Positions 16,026-25,184 are shown, counted from the stretch's first letter. The stretch: DNA of 64,000 nt from Methylobacterium sp. J-068 (GCF_022829445.1 NZ_JAKSXY010000122.1:1-64000); one strand, 5' to 3'. A program made the numbers and translations. The notes: generated by a model not told the origin, from the sequence alone.

Positions 16026-17909
16026 ATGCGACCAGCCCTGATCGGACGCCTTCTCGCCGCCCTCGCCTTCCTGGCCTGGGGCCTGCCCGCCCGGGCGGCG
16101 CCCGATCCGGAACCCGCGGCGCCGCAGGGTGCCTGGATGCACGCGGTCACGCTGATGGGCGCGCCGAAATACGGTCCCGATTTCAAGCACTTCGAGTATG
16201 CGGACCCGAACGCCCCGAAGGGCGGTCTCGTTCGCCTCGGCGCGCAGGGCGGCTTCGACAACTTCAACTACGTGGTCGCGGGTCTGAAGGGCGATCTCGA
16301 GGGCGGGATCGTCCAGATCTACGATACGCTGATGACGGAATCGGCCGACGAACCGTTCACCTCCTACGGCCTCCTGGCCGAGGGCGTGCGCCTGGCGGAC
16401 GACCTCTCGTCCGTCTCCTATCGCCTGCGCGAGGGCGCGCATTGGCACGACGGCAAGCCGGTGACGCCCGAGGACGTGGTCTGGTCCTTCGATACTCTGA
16501 AGGCCAATAGCCCGTTCTACTCGGCCTATTATCAGACCGTGACCAAGGCGGCGGTGACGGGCCCGCGCGAGGTGACCTTCACCTTCTCGGAATCCGGCAA
16601 CCGGGAGTTGCCGCAGGTTCTGGGACAGCTGCGCATCCTGCCCAAGCACTGGTGGACGGGCACGGACGCGCAGGGGCGCCCCCGCGACGCCACCCAGACC
16701 ACCCTGGAGATTCCTCTTGGCTCCGGCCCGTACCGGCTGGCGAAGTTCGAGGCCGGGCGCAGCGCCACCTACGAGCGCGTGGCGGATTACTGGGGCAAGG
16801 ACCTGCCGGTGAATGCCGGCCGCAACAATTTCGGCACGATGCGCAACGAGTACTTTCGCGATGCGACGGTGCTGATCGAGGCGTTGAAGGGCGACCTCTT
16901 CGACTTTCGGACCGAGAACGTGGCCCGCAACTGGGCCACTGCCTACGATTCCTTCCCCGCCGTGAAGGAGGGCCGCCTGATCAAGGAGGAGTTCCCCGAT
17001 CGCGGCAACGGCAACATGCAGGCCTTCGTCTTCAACACGCGCCGGCCGAAATTCGCCGATCCGCGCGTGCGCCGGGCCTTCAACCTCGCGATGAACTTCG
17101 AGGAGATGAACCGCTCGTTGTTCTTCGGCCTCTACAAGCGGATCGACTCCTATTATTTCGGCTCGGAACTGGCCTCCTCGGGCCTGCCCGAGGGCGACGA
17201 ACGCGCGATCCTCGACGCCGTGAAGGACAAGGTCCCGCCCGCCGCCTTCACCACGCCCTACGCCAACCCCGTCAACGGCACGCCGGAGGCCGTGCGCGCG
17301 CATCTGCGCGAGGCGGTCGGCCTCCTGAAGCAGGCCGGCTACGAGTTGCGCAACGGGCAGATGACCGACGTGAAGAGCGGCGAGCCGCTCACCGTCGAGT
17401 TCCTGGAGTTCCAGAGCGTGTTCGAGCGGGTGGTGCTGCCCTTCGCGGCGCAGTTGAAACTCATCGGCATCAACAGCTCCCTGCGGGTGATTGACCAGGC
17501 CCAGTACCAGAACCGCCTGCGCGCCTTCGACTTCGACGTGACCACCAGTTCCTGGCCGCAATCGCTCTCGCCCGGCAACGAGCAGCGCGAGTATTGGGGC
17601 TCGGCCGCCGCCGACAAGCCCGGCTCGCGCAACCTCATCGGGATCAAGGACCCCGCCATCGACGCGCTGATCGAGCGGGTGATCTACGCGCATGACCGTC
17701 CGGGCGTCCTGGCCGCGACGCATGCCCTCGACCGGGTGCTGCTGGCCCACGACTACGTGGTTCCGCAATGGGCCTCGAACGTCTCGCGCACCCTGCGCTG
17801 GAACCGCTTCGGCCACCCGGCCGTGCTGCCGAAATACGGAAGCTCGGGCTTCCCCACCACCTGGTGGTACGACGAGGCGCTCGCGGCGAAGACCGGGGCG
17901 CCCCGGTGA
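16026..17909 (+). CDS. yejA: Peptide ABC transporter substrate-binding protein, YejA type
   Basis: 627 aa periplasmic binding protein (SBP_bac_5 family). Start ATG 16026 gives a normal signal peptide (LLAALAFLAWGLPARAA, cleavage near residue 25); the frame is open upstream to 15876. The mature start GAPKYGPDFKHFEYADPNAPKGG is the YejA hallmark, and REGAHWHDGKPVTPEDVVWSFDTLK is the family signature. YejABEF imports oligopeptides and microcin C in enterobacteria; the ligand here is unknown. Its TGA overlaps the GTG of the next gene by 4 bp, so the two binding proteins are probably co-translated. Confidence 0.92.
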   Translation: MRPALIGRLLAALAFLAWGLPARAAPDPEPAAPQGAWMHAVTLMGAPKYGPDFKHFEYADPNAPKGGLVRLGAQGGFDNFNYVVAGLKGDLEGGIVQIYDTLMTESADEPFTSYGLLAEGVRLADDLSSVSYRLREGAHWHDGKPVTPEDVVWSFDTLKANSPFYSAYYQTVTKAAVTGPREVTFTFSESGNRELPQVLGQLRILPKHWWTGTDAQGRPRDATQTTLEIPLGSGPYRLAKFEAGRSATYERVADYWGKDLPVNAGRNNFGTMRNEYFRDATVLIEALKGDLFDFRTENVARNWATAYDSFPAVKEGRLIKEEFPDRGNGNMQAFVFNTRRPKFADPRVRRAFNLAMNFEEMNRSLFFGLYKRIDSYYFGSELASSGLPEGDERAILDAVKDKVPPAAFTTPYANPVNGTPEAVRAHLREAVGLLKQAGYELRNGQMTDVKSGEPLTVEFLEFQSVFERVVLPFAAQLKLIGINSSLRVIDQAQYQNRLRAFDFDVTTSSWPQSLSPGNEQREYWGSAAADKPGSRNLIGIKDPAIDALIERVIYAHDRPGVLAATHALDRVLLAHDYVVPQWASNVSRTLRWNRFGHPAVLPKYGSSGFPTTWWYDEALAAKTGAPR

Positions 17910-19759
17910 GCGCCGGGCCGACCCGGCGCGCCGTCGTCGCGGGTGCCGGCGCGCTAGCCGCCACCCTGGTCCTGCCGGCCCGGGCGGCGGGGCGCGCGAG
18001 CCACGGCCTGTCGAGCTTCGGCGACCTGAAATACCCGCCCGACTTCCGGGCCTTCGACTACGTCAATCCGGACGCGCCGCGCGGCGGTCGCTTCGCCGCG
18101 CAACTCGCCTCCACGCTCGGCAACCAGGCCTCCGACACCTTCAACACCCTGAACATCTACGTCCTGCGCGGCGACGGCGCCGCCGGCATGAACCTGACCT
18201 TTGATTCGCTGATGGTCCGGGCGCTGGACGAGCCGGACGCGCTCTACGGCCTCCTCGCCCGGTCGGTGGAGGTCTCCGAGGACGGGCTCACCTACCGCTT
18301 CGCTCTGCGTCCGCAGGCGCGCTTCCACGACGGCTCGCGCCTCACCGCGCGCGACATCGCGGCCTCCCTGACGTTGCTCAAGGAGAAGGGCCACCCGGAG
18401 ATCTCGCAGGTCCTCCGCGACCTCACCGAGATCGTCGCCGAGGACGACGCCACGGTGTCGCTCCGCTTCGCCGCCGGCCGAAGCCGCGATCTGCCGCTGT
18501 TCGTCGCGACCCTGCCGGTGTTCTCGGCCGCCTACTACGCCACGCGCGATTTCGAGGCCTCGTCCCTGGAGCCCCCCCTCGGCTCGGGCCCCTATCAGGT
18601 CGGGCGCCTGGAGCCGGGCCGCTTCATCGAGCTGGAGCGGGTGAAGGATTACTGGGGCGCCGAGCTGCCGGTGAATGTCGGCCAGAACAATTTCGACGCC
18701 ATCCGCTACGAGTATTTTCGCGACCGGCAGGTGGCGTTCGAGGCGTTCAAGGGCGGGGCCTTCACCTTCCGCGAGGAGTTCACCGCCCGCGTCTGGGCCA
18801 CGGGCTACACGTTTCCCGCCGCGCAGGAAGGCCGCGTGCGCAAGGAGGTGGTGCCGGATGCCCGCCCCTCGGGCACGCAGGGCTGGTGGCTGAACACCCG
18901 GCGCGAGGCGTTCCGCGATCCCCGCGTGCGGGAGGCGATCGGCCTGTGCTTCGACTTCGACTGGTCGAACGCCAACCTGATGTACGGCGCCTATATCCGC
19001 ACCGCCTCCTACTTCGAGAATTCCGAGCTGAAGGCCAGCGGCCGGCCCTCCCCTGAGGAACTCGCGCTCCTCGACCCCATGCGCGCCGACCTGGCCGCCG
19101 AGGTGTTCGGCGAGGCCTGGAGCCCCCCGGCCTCGGACGGTTCGGGCCAGGACCGCGCGCTCCTCAGCCGCGCCGTGGCGCTCCTGCGCGAGGCCGGCTG
19201 CACCCGCGAGGGCAGCGTGATCCGCTTAGCCTCCGGCAAGCCGCTGGAGATCGAATTCCTCGACAACGACCCGGTGTTCCAGCCGGTGACGCAGCCCTTC
19301 ATCCGCAACCTCGGGCTGATCGGCATCCGCGCCAGCATCCGCCTCGTGGACGCCTCGCAGTATCAGGCGCGGGTCAAGGATTTCGACTTCGACGTCACCG
19401 TCCGGCGCTTCGGCAGCGGCCTCACGCCCGGCCCCGAACTGCGCGAGGCCTACGGCGCGCGCAGCGCCGGCACGCCGGGCTCCAACAACCTCGCGGGCAT
19501 CGCCAGCCCCGCCATCGACGCGCTGATCGAGCGGGTGACGGAGGCGACCTCGCGCGCGGACATGATCCACGCGGCGCGCGCCCTCGACCGCGTGCTGCGG
19601 GCCGGGCGCTACTGGGTGCCCATGTGGTACAAGGCGGATCACCGCCTCGCGCTCTGGGACGTCTACGGCCGTCCGCCCAAGGGGCCGACCTACGATCTCG
19701 GCGTGCCCGGAATCTGGTGGTACGATGCCGCCAGGGCCCGGCGCATCGGCCGAACCTGA
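17906..19759 (+). CDS. Second YejA-like substrate-binding protein
   Basis: 617 aa from GTG 17906 (overlap GTGA with the previous stop). The signal peptide contains TRRAVVAGAGALAATLVLPARA, with the paired arginines of a Tat-like leader though without the full consensus. The body parallels the preceding protein (LKYPPDFRAFDYVNPDAPRGG; ERVKDYWGAELPVNVGQNNFDAIRYEYFRDR), so the two arose by tandem duplication and have since diverged strongly. Having two binding proteins with one permease suggests a widened peptide range. The yejB gene starts 9 bp downstream. Confidence 0.9.
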   Translation: MSAGPTRRAVVAGAGALAATLVLPARAAGRASHGLSSFGDLKYPPDFRAFDYVNPDAPRGGRFAAQLASTLGNQASDTFNTLNIYVLRGDGAAGMNLTFDSLMVRALDEPDALYGLLARSVEVSEDGLTYRFALRPQARFHDGSRLTARDIAASLTLLKEKGHPEISQVLRDLTEIVAEDDATVSLRFAAGRSRDLPLFVATLPVFSAAYYATRDFEASSLEPPLGSGPYQVGRLEPGRFIELERVKDYWGAELPVNVGQNNFDAIRYEYFRDRQVAFEAFKGGAFTFREEFTARVWATGYTFPAAQEGRVRKEVVPDARPSGTQGWWLNTRREAFRDPRVREAIGLCFDFDWSNANLMYGAYIRTASYFENSELKASGRPSPEELALLDPMRADLAAEVFGEAWSPPASDGSGQDRALLSRAVALLREAGCTREGSVIRLASGKPLEIEFLDNDPVFQPVTQPFIRNLGLIGIRASIRLVDASQYQARVKDFDFDVTVRRFGSGLTPGPELREAYGARSAGTPGSNNLAGIASPAIDALIERVTEATSRADMIHAARALDRVLRAGRYWVPMWYKADHRLALWDVYGRPPKGPTYDLGVPGIWWYDAARARRIGRT

Positions 19760-19768
19760 GGAGCGCCC

Positions 19769-20872
19769 GTGCTCGGCTACATCCTGCGCCGCATCGCGCT
19801 CATGGTCCCGACCATCTTCGGGATCATGCTCATCACCTTCGTCATCGTGCAGTTCGCCCCGGGCGGACCCGTCGAGCGGGTGCTGGCCCAGTTGCAGGGC
19901 CAGAGCGAGGGCAGCCTCTCCCGCGTCAGCGGCGGGGCCGGCGACCTCGGAGGCGCGGCGCGCAGTTCCGGCGGGGGCGAGACGAATGCCCGCTATCGCG
20001 GGGCTCAAGGGCTCGACCCGGCCTTCATCAGGAAGCTGGAGCAGCAATTCGGCTTCGACAAGCCGGCGCCCGAGCGCTTCGCCAAGATGATCGGGGACTA
20101 TGTCCGGTTCGATTTCGGCAACAGCTACTTTCGTGACGTCTCCGTGCTGCAGCTGATCCGCGAACGCCTGCCGGTGTCGATCTCGCTCGGCCTCTGGATG
20201 ACGCTGATCTCCTACGCGATCTCGATTCCGCTCGGGATCCGCAAGGCGGTGCATGACGGCTCGCGCTTCGACCTCTGGACCTCGACGGTCGTCATCATCG
20301 GCTACGCGATTCCGAGCTTCCTGTTCGGCATCGCGCTGATCATCCTGTTCGCGGGCGGCTCGTTCGTGCAGATCTTCCCGATCCGGGGGCTCACCAGCGA
20401 GAACTTCGACTCCCTGAGCCTCTGGGGCAAGGCGGTCGATTACGCGTGGCACATGGCGCTGCCGCTCGCCGCCCTGGTGCTCGGCGCCTTCGCCACCTCG
20501 ACGCTGCTGACGAAGAACTCCTTCCTCGACGAGATCCGCAAGCAGTACGTGCTCACCGCGCGCATGAAGGGCCTGTCCGAGCGCCGGGTGCTCTACGGGC
20601 ACGTCTTCCGCAACGCCATGCTCATCGTCATCGCGGGCTTCCCGGCGGCCTTCATCTCGGCCTTCTTCACCGGCTCGCTCCTGATCGAGACGATCTTCTC
20701 GCTGGACGGGCTCGGGCTCCTGTCTTTCACCTCGATCGTCGGGCGCGACTACCCCGTGGTGTTCGCGACCCTCTATATCTTCTCCCTGCTGGGGCTTGCG
20801 GTGAACCTGCTCTCCGACCTGATCTACACCTGGATCGACCCGCGCATCGACTTCTCGGCGCGGGCCACGTGA
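19769..20872 (+). CDS. yejB: Peptide ABC transporter permease YejB
   Basis: 367 aa from GTG 19769, with GAGGAG upstream. Six membrane helices: the first in residues 8-28 (RIALMVPTIFGIMLITFVIVQFAP), then an insertion of about 50 mostly Gly/Ser residues at 42-80, and five helices from 135 onward. The EAA-type loop for the ATPase partner is YVLTARMKGLSERRVLYGHVFRNA. The usual partners YejE and YejF are not downstream; the next gene, overlapping by 4 bp, encodes an acetyltransferase. The transporter would therefore need components encoded elsewhere. Confidence 0.93.
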   Translation: MLGYILRRIALMVPTIFGIMLITFVIVQFAPGGPVERVLAQLQGQSEGSLSRVSGGAGDLGGAARSSGGGETNARYRGAQGLDPAFIRKLEQQFGFDKPAPERFAKMIGDYVRFDFGNSYFRDVSVLQLIRERLPVSISLGLWMTLISYAISIPLGIRKAVHDGSRFDLWTSTVVIIGYAIPSFLFGIALIILFAGGSFVQIFPIRGLTSENFDSLSLWGKAVDYAWHMALPLAALVLGAFATSTLLTKNSFLDEIRKQYVLTARMKGLSERRVLYGHVFRNAMLIVIAGFPAAFISAFFTGSLLIETIFSLDGLGLLSFTSIVGRDYPVVFATLYIFSLLGLAVNLLSDLIYTWIDPRIDFSARAT

Positions 20873-21372
20873 CCGCCCTGTCCCTGGTCATCCGGCACGA
20901 GCACGCGAACGATGCCGAGGCGATCGAGCGCCTGCACGCCCGCGCCTTCGGGCCCGGCCGGTTCGCCCGCACCGCCTATCGCCTGCGCGAGGGCACGGCG
21001 CCGATCGCCGGGCTCTGCTTCACCGCCATGGTGGCGACCTACCTCGTCGGTTCGATCCGGATCGGCCCGGCGGAGGCGGGCGGCCGATTGCTGGTGCTGG
21101 GGCCGCTCGCCGTCGATCCGAGTTTCGAGGGGCGCGGCATCGGCGCGTCCCTGATGACGGCCTGCCTCGACGCCGCGACGGAGGCTGGGCACGGCCTCGT
21201 GATCCTCATCGGCGACGCGCCCTATTACCGGCGCTTCGGCTTCGCCCCGATCCCACCAGGACGCCTGAACCCGCCCTCTCCCGTCGATCCCGCCCGGTTC
21301 CTCTGGCGTGAGCTTCATGCGGGCGCGGCCGCGACGGTCGCGGGGAACGTCACGGCCCTGCGCGCGCGTTGA
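20869..21372 (+). CDS. GNAT acetyltransferase (YhbS-like)
   Basis: 167 aa from GTG 20869 overlapping the yejB stop (GTGA). The acetyl-CoA loop VDPSFEGRGIGASLM and the following LIGDAPYYRRFGFAP are characteristic of YhbS-like N-acetyltransferases. Translational coupling to yejB suggests a role with the imported peptide or antibiotic, for example detoxifying by acetylation as GNAT proteins near microcin C importers do; that link is inference. The substrate is unknown. Confidence 0.85.
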   Translation: MTALSLVIRHEHANDAEAIERLHARAFGPGRFARTAYRLREGTAPIAGLCFTAMVATYLVGSIRIGPAEAGGRLLVLGPLAVDPSFEGRGIGASLMTACLDAATEAGHGLVILIGDAPYYRRFGFAPIPPGRLNPPSPVDPARFLWRELHAGAAATVAGNVTALRAR

Positions 21373-21412
21373 CCCGGTGCAGGGCGCGCGGCGCCGCAGG
21401 GGATCGACGGAG

Positions 21413-22303
21413 ATGGATCAGACGGACATCCGGCACGAGAGGATCGAGGCGAACGGCGTCGCGCTCCACGTGGCGCGGCTCGGGAGCGGGCGGCCCCTGG
21501 TGCTTCTGCACGGCTGGCCGGAATTCTGGCTGACCTGGGAACCGGTGATGCGGCGGCTCGCCGACCGCTTCGAACTCATCGCCCCCGACCTGCGCGGGTT
21601 CGGCGCCAGCGAGAAGCCCGACGCCGGCCCCAGCGACAAGGCGGGCGCGCAGGTGCATGCCGCCGACGTGGTGGCGCTGCTCGATGCCTTGGAGATCCGG
21701 CGGGCCGGCATCGTCGGCCACGATGTCGGGGCCTACGTGGTCCAGGCGCTCGGCCGGGCGGCACCGGAACGGCTGACCGGGCTGTTCACCTTCAACTGTC
21801 CCTATCCCGGCATCGGCCCGCGCCTCGCCGCGCCCGAGAGGCTCGCCGAGATCTGGTATCAATCCTATCACGTGAAGCCGTTCGCGGCGGCCCAGGTCGG
21901 CGCCTCGCGCGAGGCCTGCCGGCTCTATATCGGCCACTTCCTGCGTCACTGGGCCGGGGGCAACCCGGCCGCCTTCGATGACGTGCTCGACGCCTTCGTC
22001 GACAACTTCCTCGCGCCGGGCAACCTCCAGGGCGGCTTCAACTGGTACGTGAGTTCGCAGGCCGGACGGCTGGCGATGATCCGGGGCGAGGCCCCGAGCC
22101 TGCCGCCGATCCCGGTGCCGACCTGCGTGCGCTGGGGCGATTCCGACCCGCTGTTTCCCTATGCCTGGACGGACCGCTTGGCCGAGACCTTTTCAGACCT
22201 CGACCTCGCGAAGCTGACGGGGGTGGGACATTTCCCGCATCGGGAGAACCCAGACCTCGCGGCGGCGGAGATCGCGCGATTCTTCGATGGGTTGGCGGGG
22301 TGA
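21413..22303 (+). CDS. Alpha/beta hydrolase, epoxide hydrolase/haloacetate dehalogenase-like
   Basis: 296 aa from ATG 21413 with GGAG just upstream. Oxyanion HGWPEFWLTW (33-42), nucleophile elbow GHDVGAYV with D104 as nucleophile rather than Ser, and terminal His in TGVGHFPHRE. An Asp nucleophile points to epoxide hydrolase or haloacid dehalogenase chemistry rather than esterase. Cap domain residues (IWYQSYHVKPF) fit the epoxide hydrolase group. It follows the GNAT gene by 40 bp on the same strand. Substrate not determinable. Confidence 0.88.
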   Translation: MDQTDIRHERIEANGVALHVARLGSGRPLVLLHGWPEFWLTWEPVMRRLADRFELIAPDLRGFGASEKPDAGPSDKAGAQVHAADVVALLDALEIRRAGIVGHDVGAYVVQALGRAAPERLTGLFTFNCPYPGIGPRLAAPERLAEIWYQSYHVKPFAAAQVGASREACRLYIGHFLRHWAGGNPAAFDDVLDAFVDNFLAPGNLQGGFNWYVSSQAGRLAMIRGEAPSLPPIPVPTCVRWGDSDPLFPYAWTDRLAETFSDLDLAKLTGVGHFPHRENPDLAAAEIARFFDGLAG

Positions 22304-22333
22304 TCTGACTCGGCGCCGTTTCTCGCGCGCGAT

Positions 22334-22458
22334 CCTTCTCCCCTCTGCGGGAGAAGGTGGCCCGCAAAGCGGGTCGGATGAGGGGAGCGCATTGTCCGAA
22401 AAGGTCGTCCCCGCTCCCGGTCGCTCCGCGACCACCCTCCCCCGCAGAGGGGGAGGGT
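22334..22458. repeat. REP-like intergenic hairpin element
   Basis: Three hairpins in a row between two converging genes: CCTTCTCCC/GGGAGAAGG (22334-22342 and 22349-22357), GGTCGC/GCGACC (22419-22433), and a perfect 10-bp ACCCTCCCCC/GGGGGAGGGT (22434-22443 and 22449-22458). The sequence around CCCTCTGCGGGAGAAGG resembles a palindromic repeat that I recall as widespread between genes in alphaproteobacteria. It probably also acts as a bidirectional terminator. Copy number cannot be judged from one window. Confidence 0.7.
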
Positions 22459-22466
22459 TAGAGACC

Positions 22467-24551
22467 CTACGTCGCCCGGCCGCGCCGCCCCTCGACCAGC
22501 CACATCGCCAGCACCGCACCGGCCAGGGCCACCAGGGCCCACAGGCCGAGGGCCAGGGGGTAGACCTCGACGCCGCGGACATTGGCGCTGTCGCTCGGGC
22601 GGAAGCCGATCCAGTCGGCACCGGCGAGGCGGCCGCCGCGCACCGATTGCAGGCGCGGCACGGCCGTGCCGCCGCCGGCCTCCGCGACGCGGCGGATCGA
22701 GCCGCCGGTGCCCTCGGCCAGGGCCTTCAGGCGCTCGGTGTCGCTGAAGACGTCCGCGAGTTCGCGCGGGTTCGGCGGCCCGACGCTGACGAAGGCCACG
22801 AGGGTGCCGGAGCGCAGGGTGTGCAGCCCGAGCTCGGTGGCCTCGAAGGTGGCCGAGAACAGGCCGGGCGCCCCTTGCGTCAGCGTCAGGGTGCGCTGGC
22901 CGCCGGTGGGGCCGGTGACGGTCACCGGCTCCACCGTCTCGGCCATGGTCTGGCGCTCGACCCGGACCTCGCGCCCGCGCCCCGTGGTCTGGGCGCGCAG
23001 GGCCTCCTCCTCGAGGGCGGGCTCCTTCATCAGCCAGTGGCCGAGGCGGCGCAGCAGGTCGAGATAGGGGCCGCCCTCCTGGTAGCCGCGTGCCCACAGC
23101 CAGGCGTGGTCGGACAAGAGCAGGGCCACCCGGCCCTTGTCCTCCCGCGACAGGGCGAGCAGCGGCGCGGCGTTCGGCCCCTGCAGGATCGGCTGGATGC
23201 CGGGCCTCACCTGCGCGGAGACGAGGCGCAGCCAGTCGCCCCAGGCCGGCGGCGAGGCCTCGGAACCCGGCAGCGCCCGGGTGACGGGATGGCGCTTGCC
23301 GATCTCGGTCAGCGACGCCTTGTAGGGCTGCTCGATCACGCGCCCGTTCGGCTCGCCGGGCAGGATCGCGGCGAGCCGCGTGCGCGCGAGGCTGGCGCTG
23401 GAGGCGAATTCCGGCCCGGCGGCGATGAGCAGCGCCCCGCCCTCGCGGACGTAGCGGACGATGTTGTCGAAATAGGCCGAAGGCAGCACGCTCTGGTTGG
23501 CGTAGCGGTCGAAGATGATGAGGTCGAAATCCTTGATCTTCTGAACGAACAATTCGCGTGTCGGAAAGGCGATCAGGGAGAGTTCGGAGATCGGCGTGCC
23601 GTCCTGCTTCTCTGGCGGGCGCAGGATGGTGAAGTGGACGAGGTCCACGTTCGCGTCGGATTTCAGGAGGTTGCGCCAGGTCCGCTCGCCCTGGTGCGGC
23701 TCGCCCGAGACGAGTAGCACGCGCAGCTTCTCGCGGATGCCCTCGATGGGCAGGACCGCGCGATTGTTGATCGTCGTGAGTTCGCCCGGCAGCGGCTCTA
23801 CTTCGATCTCGACCACGTTCGGGCCGCCATGCTCGATCCGCATGGTCAGGGAGAAGGGCTGGCCGGTCGGGAAGGTACGGCGGCCGACCTCCTCGCCGTC
23901 GCGGCGCACGGTGACGGCGGCCGAGCCCGTGCCGCCGCGCTCCATCACCTCGGCGCGAATCGTGAGGTCGCGCCCGACGATACCGAAGCGGGGCGCCTCG
24001 ATCAGCTTGATCTGCCGGTCGCGCTCGTCCGGATGCCCGGTGACGAGGACGTGGAGCGGCCCCTTCAGGCCCAACGCCGCCACCGAGGCCGGGATGTCGT
24101 GCACGACGCCGTCGGTGAGCATGACCACGCCGGCCAGCCGCTCGGCCGGCACGTCGGCCAGCGCCTGCGACAGGGCGGTGAACAGCCGGGTGCCCTCGTC
24201 GCCGTCCTTGGCGTCGGGCACATCAATGAAACGCGGTTCGATGTTGGTCAACGCGCCGAAGCGGCGCTGCAATTCGGCCCGCACCGCATCCGTCACCGCC
24301 GGACGGTCCCCGAGCCCCTGCGAGCCCGAGCGGTCGACCACGATGGCGGCGATGTCCTTCACCGGCTCGCGGTCCTCGCGCACCAGCGACGGGTTGGCGA
24401 TGGCGAGCAGCACGAGCGCGAGGGCGACCGCCCGCAGCAGCGCGACGCGGCCCCGCGCCAGGAGCGCCAGCACGACGAAGACCGCGACGAGGATGCCGAA
24501 GCCGATCAGGACCGGCCAGGGCACGAGGGGCGTGAAGCTGAGGCTCAGCAT
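22467..24551 (-). CDS. Membrane protein with VWA/glutamine-amidotransferase-like region
   Basis: 694 aa from ATG 24551. Two N-terminal helices (about residues 8-55, LVPWPVLIGFGILVAVFVVLALLARG) and one C-terminal helix (about 665-688). After residue 70, the stretch IAAIVVDRSGSQ...LTDGVVHD resembles a von Willebrand A fold with a DxSxS-like metal site. The middle contains FDLIIFDRYANQSVLPSAYFDNIVRYVREGGALLIAAGPEF, a class I glutamine-amidotransferase-like fold without an evident catalytic Cys. This architecture accompanies moxR-DUF58 operons in Rhizobiales. Function unknown, probably an envelope or periplasmic complex. hicAB separates it from the rest of the cluster. Confidence 0.82.
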   Translation of the reverse strand: MLSLSFTPLVPWPVLIGFGILVAVFVVLALLARGRVALLRAVALALVLLAIANPSLVREDREPVKDIAAIVVDRSGSQGLGDRPAVTDAVRAELQRRFGALTNIEPRFIDVPDAKDGDEGTRLFTALSQALADVPAERLAGVVMLTDGVVHDIPASVAALGLKGPLHVLVTGHPDERDRQIKLIEAPRFGIVGRDLTIRAEVMERGGTGSAAVTVRRDGEEVGRRTFPTGQPFSLTMRIEHGGPNVVEIEVEPLPGELTTINNRAVLPIEGIREKLRVLLVSGEPHQGERTWRNLLKSDANVDLVHFTILRPPEKQDGTPISELSLIAFPTRELFVQKIKDFDLIIFDRYANQSVLPSAYFDNIVRYVREGGALLIAAGPEFASSASLARTRLAAILPGEPNGRVIEQPYKASLTEIGKRHPVTRALPGSEASPPAWGDWLRLVSAQVRPGIQPILQGPNAAPLLALSREDKGRVALLLSDHAWLWARGYQEGGPYLDLLRRLGHWLMKEPALEEEALRAQTTGRGREVRVERQTMAETVEPVTVTGPTGGQRTLTLTQGAPGLFSATFEATELGLHTLRSGTLVAFVSVGPPNPRELADVFSDTERLKALAEGTGGSIRRVAEAGGGTAVPRLQSVRGGRLAGADWIGFRPSDSANVRGVEVYPLALGLWALVALAGAVLAMWLVEGRRGRAT

Positions 24552-24576
24552 GGGCGGATGGCCTCCCGAGCCAACG

Positions 24577-24906
24577 TCATATCGTCGCCCGTTCGAGGGT
24601 GCGGGCAACCCACTTGTTCAGACTGATCCCGGCCCGCCTGGCGGCCGAGACGACGGCGCGATGCAGGACCGGCTCGACACGCACGACGAACTGCCCCGAA
24701 TAGGGCCTCTCGGGCTCCTCGCCGCGCTCGGCACAGAAGGCCAGGTAGTCGTCGATGCTGTCGGAGAATGCCTGCTTGAGCTCATCGACGGATCGCCCCT
24801 GAAAGGTCACGACGTCGCGCATGTCGATGACTTCGCCGTGGAAGAGTTCCGCCTCGGCATCGTACTCGACGACGGTTTCGTAGCCCTTGCAATGCATGGT
24901 CGTCAT
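24577..24906 (-). CDS. hicB: HicB-family antitoxin
   Basis: 109 aa from ATG 24906. A partial RNase H-like HicB fold at the N-terminus (YETVVEYDAEAELFHGEVIDMRDVVTFQGRSVDELKQAFSDSIDDYLAFC) and a C-terminal ribbon-helix-helix-like end (VSAARRAGISLNKWVARTLERA), which binds the operator. The start overlaps the hicA stop by 4 bp, so the toxin gene precedes the antitoxin gene as is usual for hicAB. It neutralises HicA and represses the operon. Confidence 0.9.
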   Translation of the reverse strand: MTTMHCKGYETVVEYDAEAELFHGEVIDMRDVVTFQGRSVDELKQAFSDSIDDYLAFCAERGEEPERPYSGQFVVRVEPVLHRAVVSAARRAGISLNKWVARTLERATI

Positions 24907-25163
24907 GGCGTGGTTTCGGCTTCGGTCAGAAAGCACTTCGTGGACTTCACCGCGCCCTTGTCGCTCTCCTTCTGCGTATGCGGACGGTGAAACACCGCTC
25001 GGATACCGTTCAGCGCGACCCTGACGCGCGATCCGCGTCCTTCCTCCATCTCGGCGCCGAGCGCCCTCAGCACTGCCTCGATGTCGCTCCAGGGGATGCT
25101 GGCCCGGACCGGTTCGGCGAAGATCGCCTCCAGGGTCGCGCGGTGCCGTCCACTCACCCTCAT
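24903..25163 (-). CDS. hicA: HicA-family mRNA interferase toxin
   Basis: 86 aa from ATG 25163. The dsRBD-like HicA fold is recognisable: IPWSDIEAVLRALGAEMEEGRGSRVRVALNGIRAVFHRPHTQKESDKGAVKS. The catalytic His is expected in FHRPH. The toxin cleaves mRNA until HicB binds it. The gene overlaps hicB by 4 bp, and direct AGTATC repeats lie just upstream. The pair sits between two large genes of the moxR cluster on the same strand, so it may be co-transcribed with them. Confidence 0.88.
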   Translation of the reverse strand: MRVSGRHRATLEAIFAEPVRASIPWSDIEAVLRALGAEMEEGRGSRVRVALNGIRAVFHRPHTQKESDKGAVKSTKCFLTEAETTP

Positions 25164-25165
25164 CT

Positions 25166-25184
25166 AGTATCATGTTTCAGTATC
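25166..25184. promoter_or_regulatory. Direct repeats upstream of hicA, possible operator
   Basis: AGTATC occurs at 25166-25171 and again at 25179-25184 (13-bp period) in a short AT-rich patch immediately before the hicA start. Such spacing could bind the HicB DNA-binding end. Candidate only. Confidence 0.3.
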
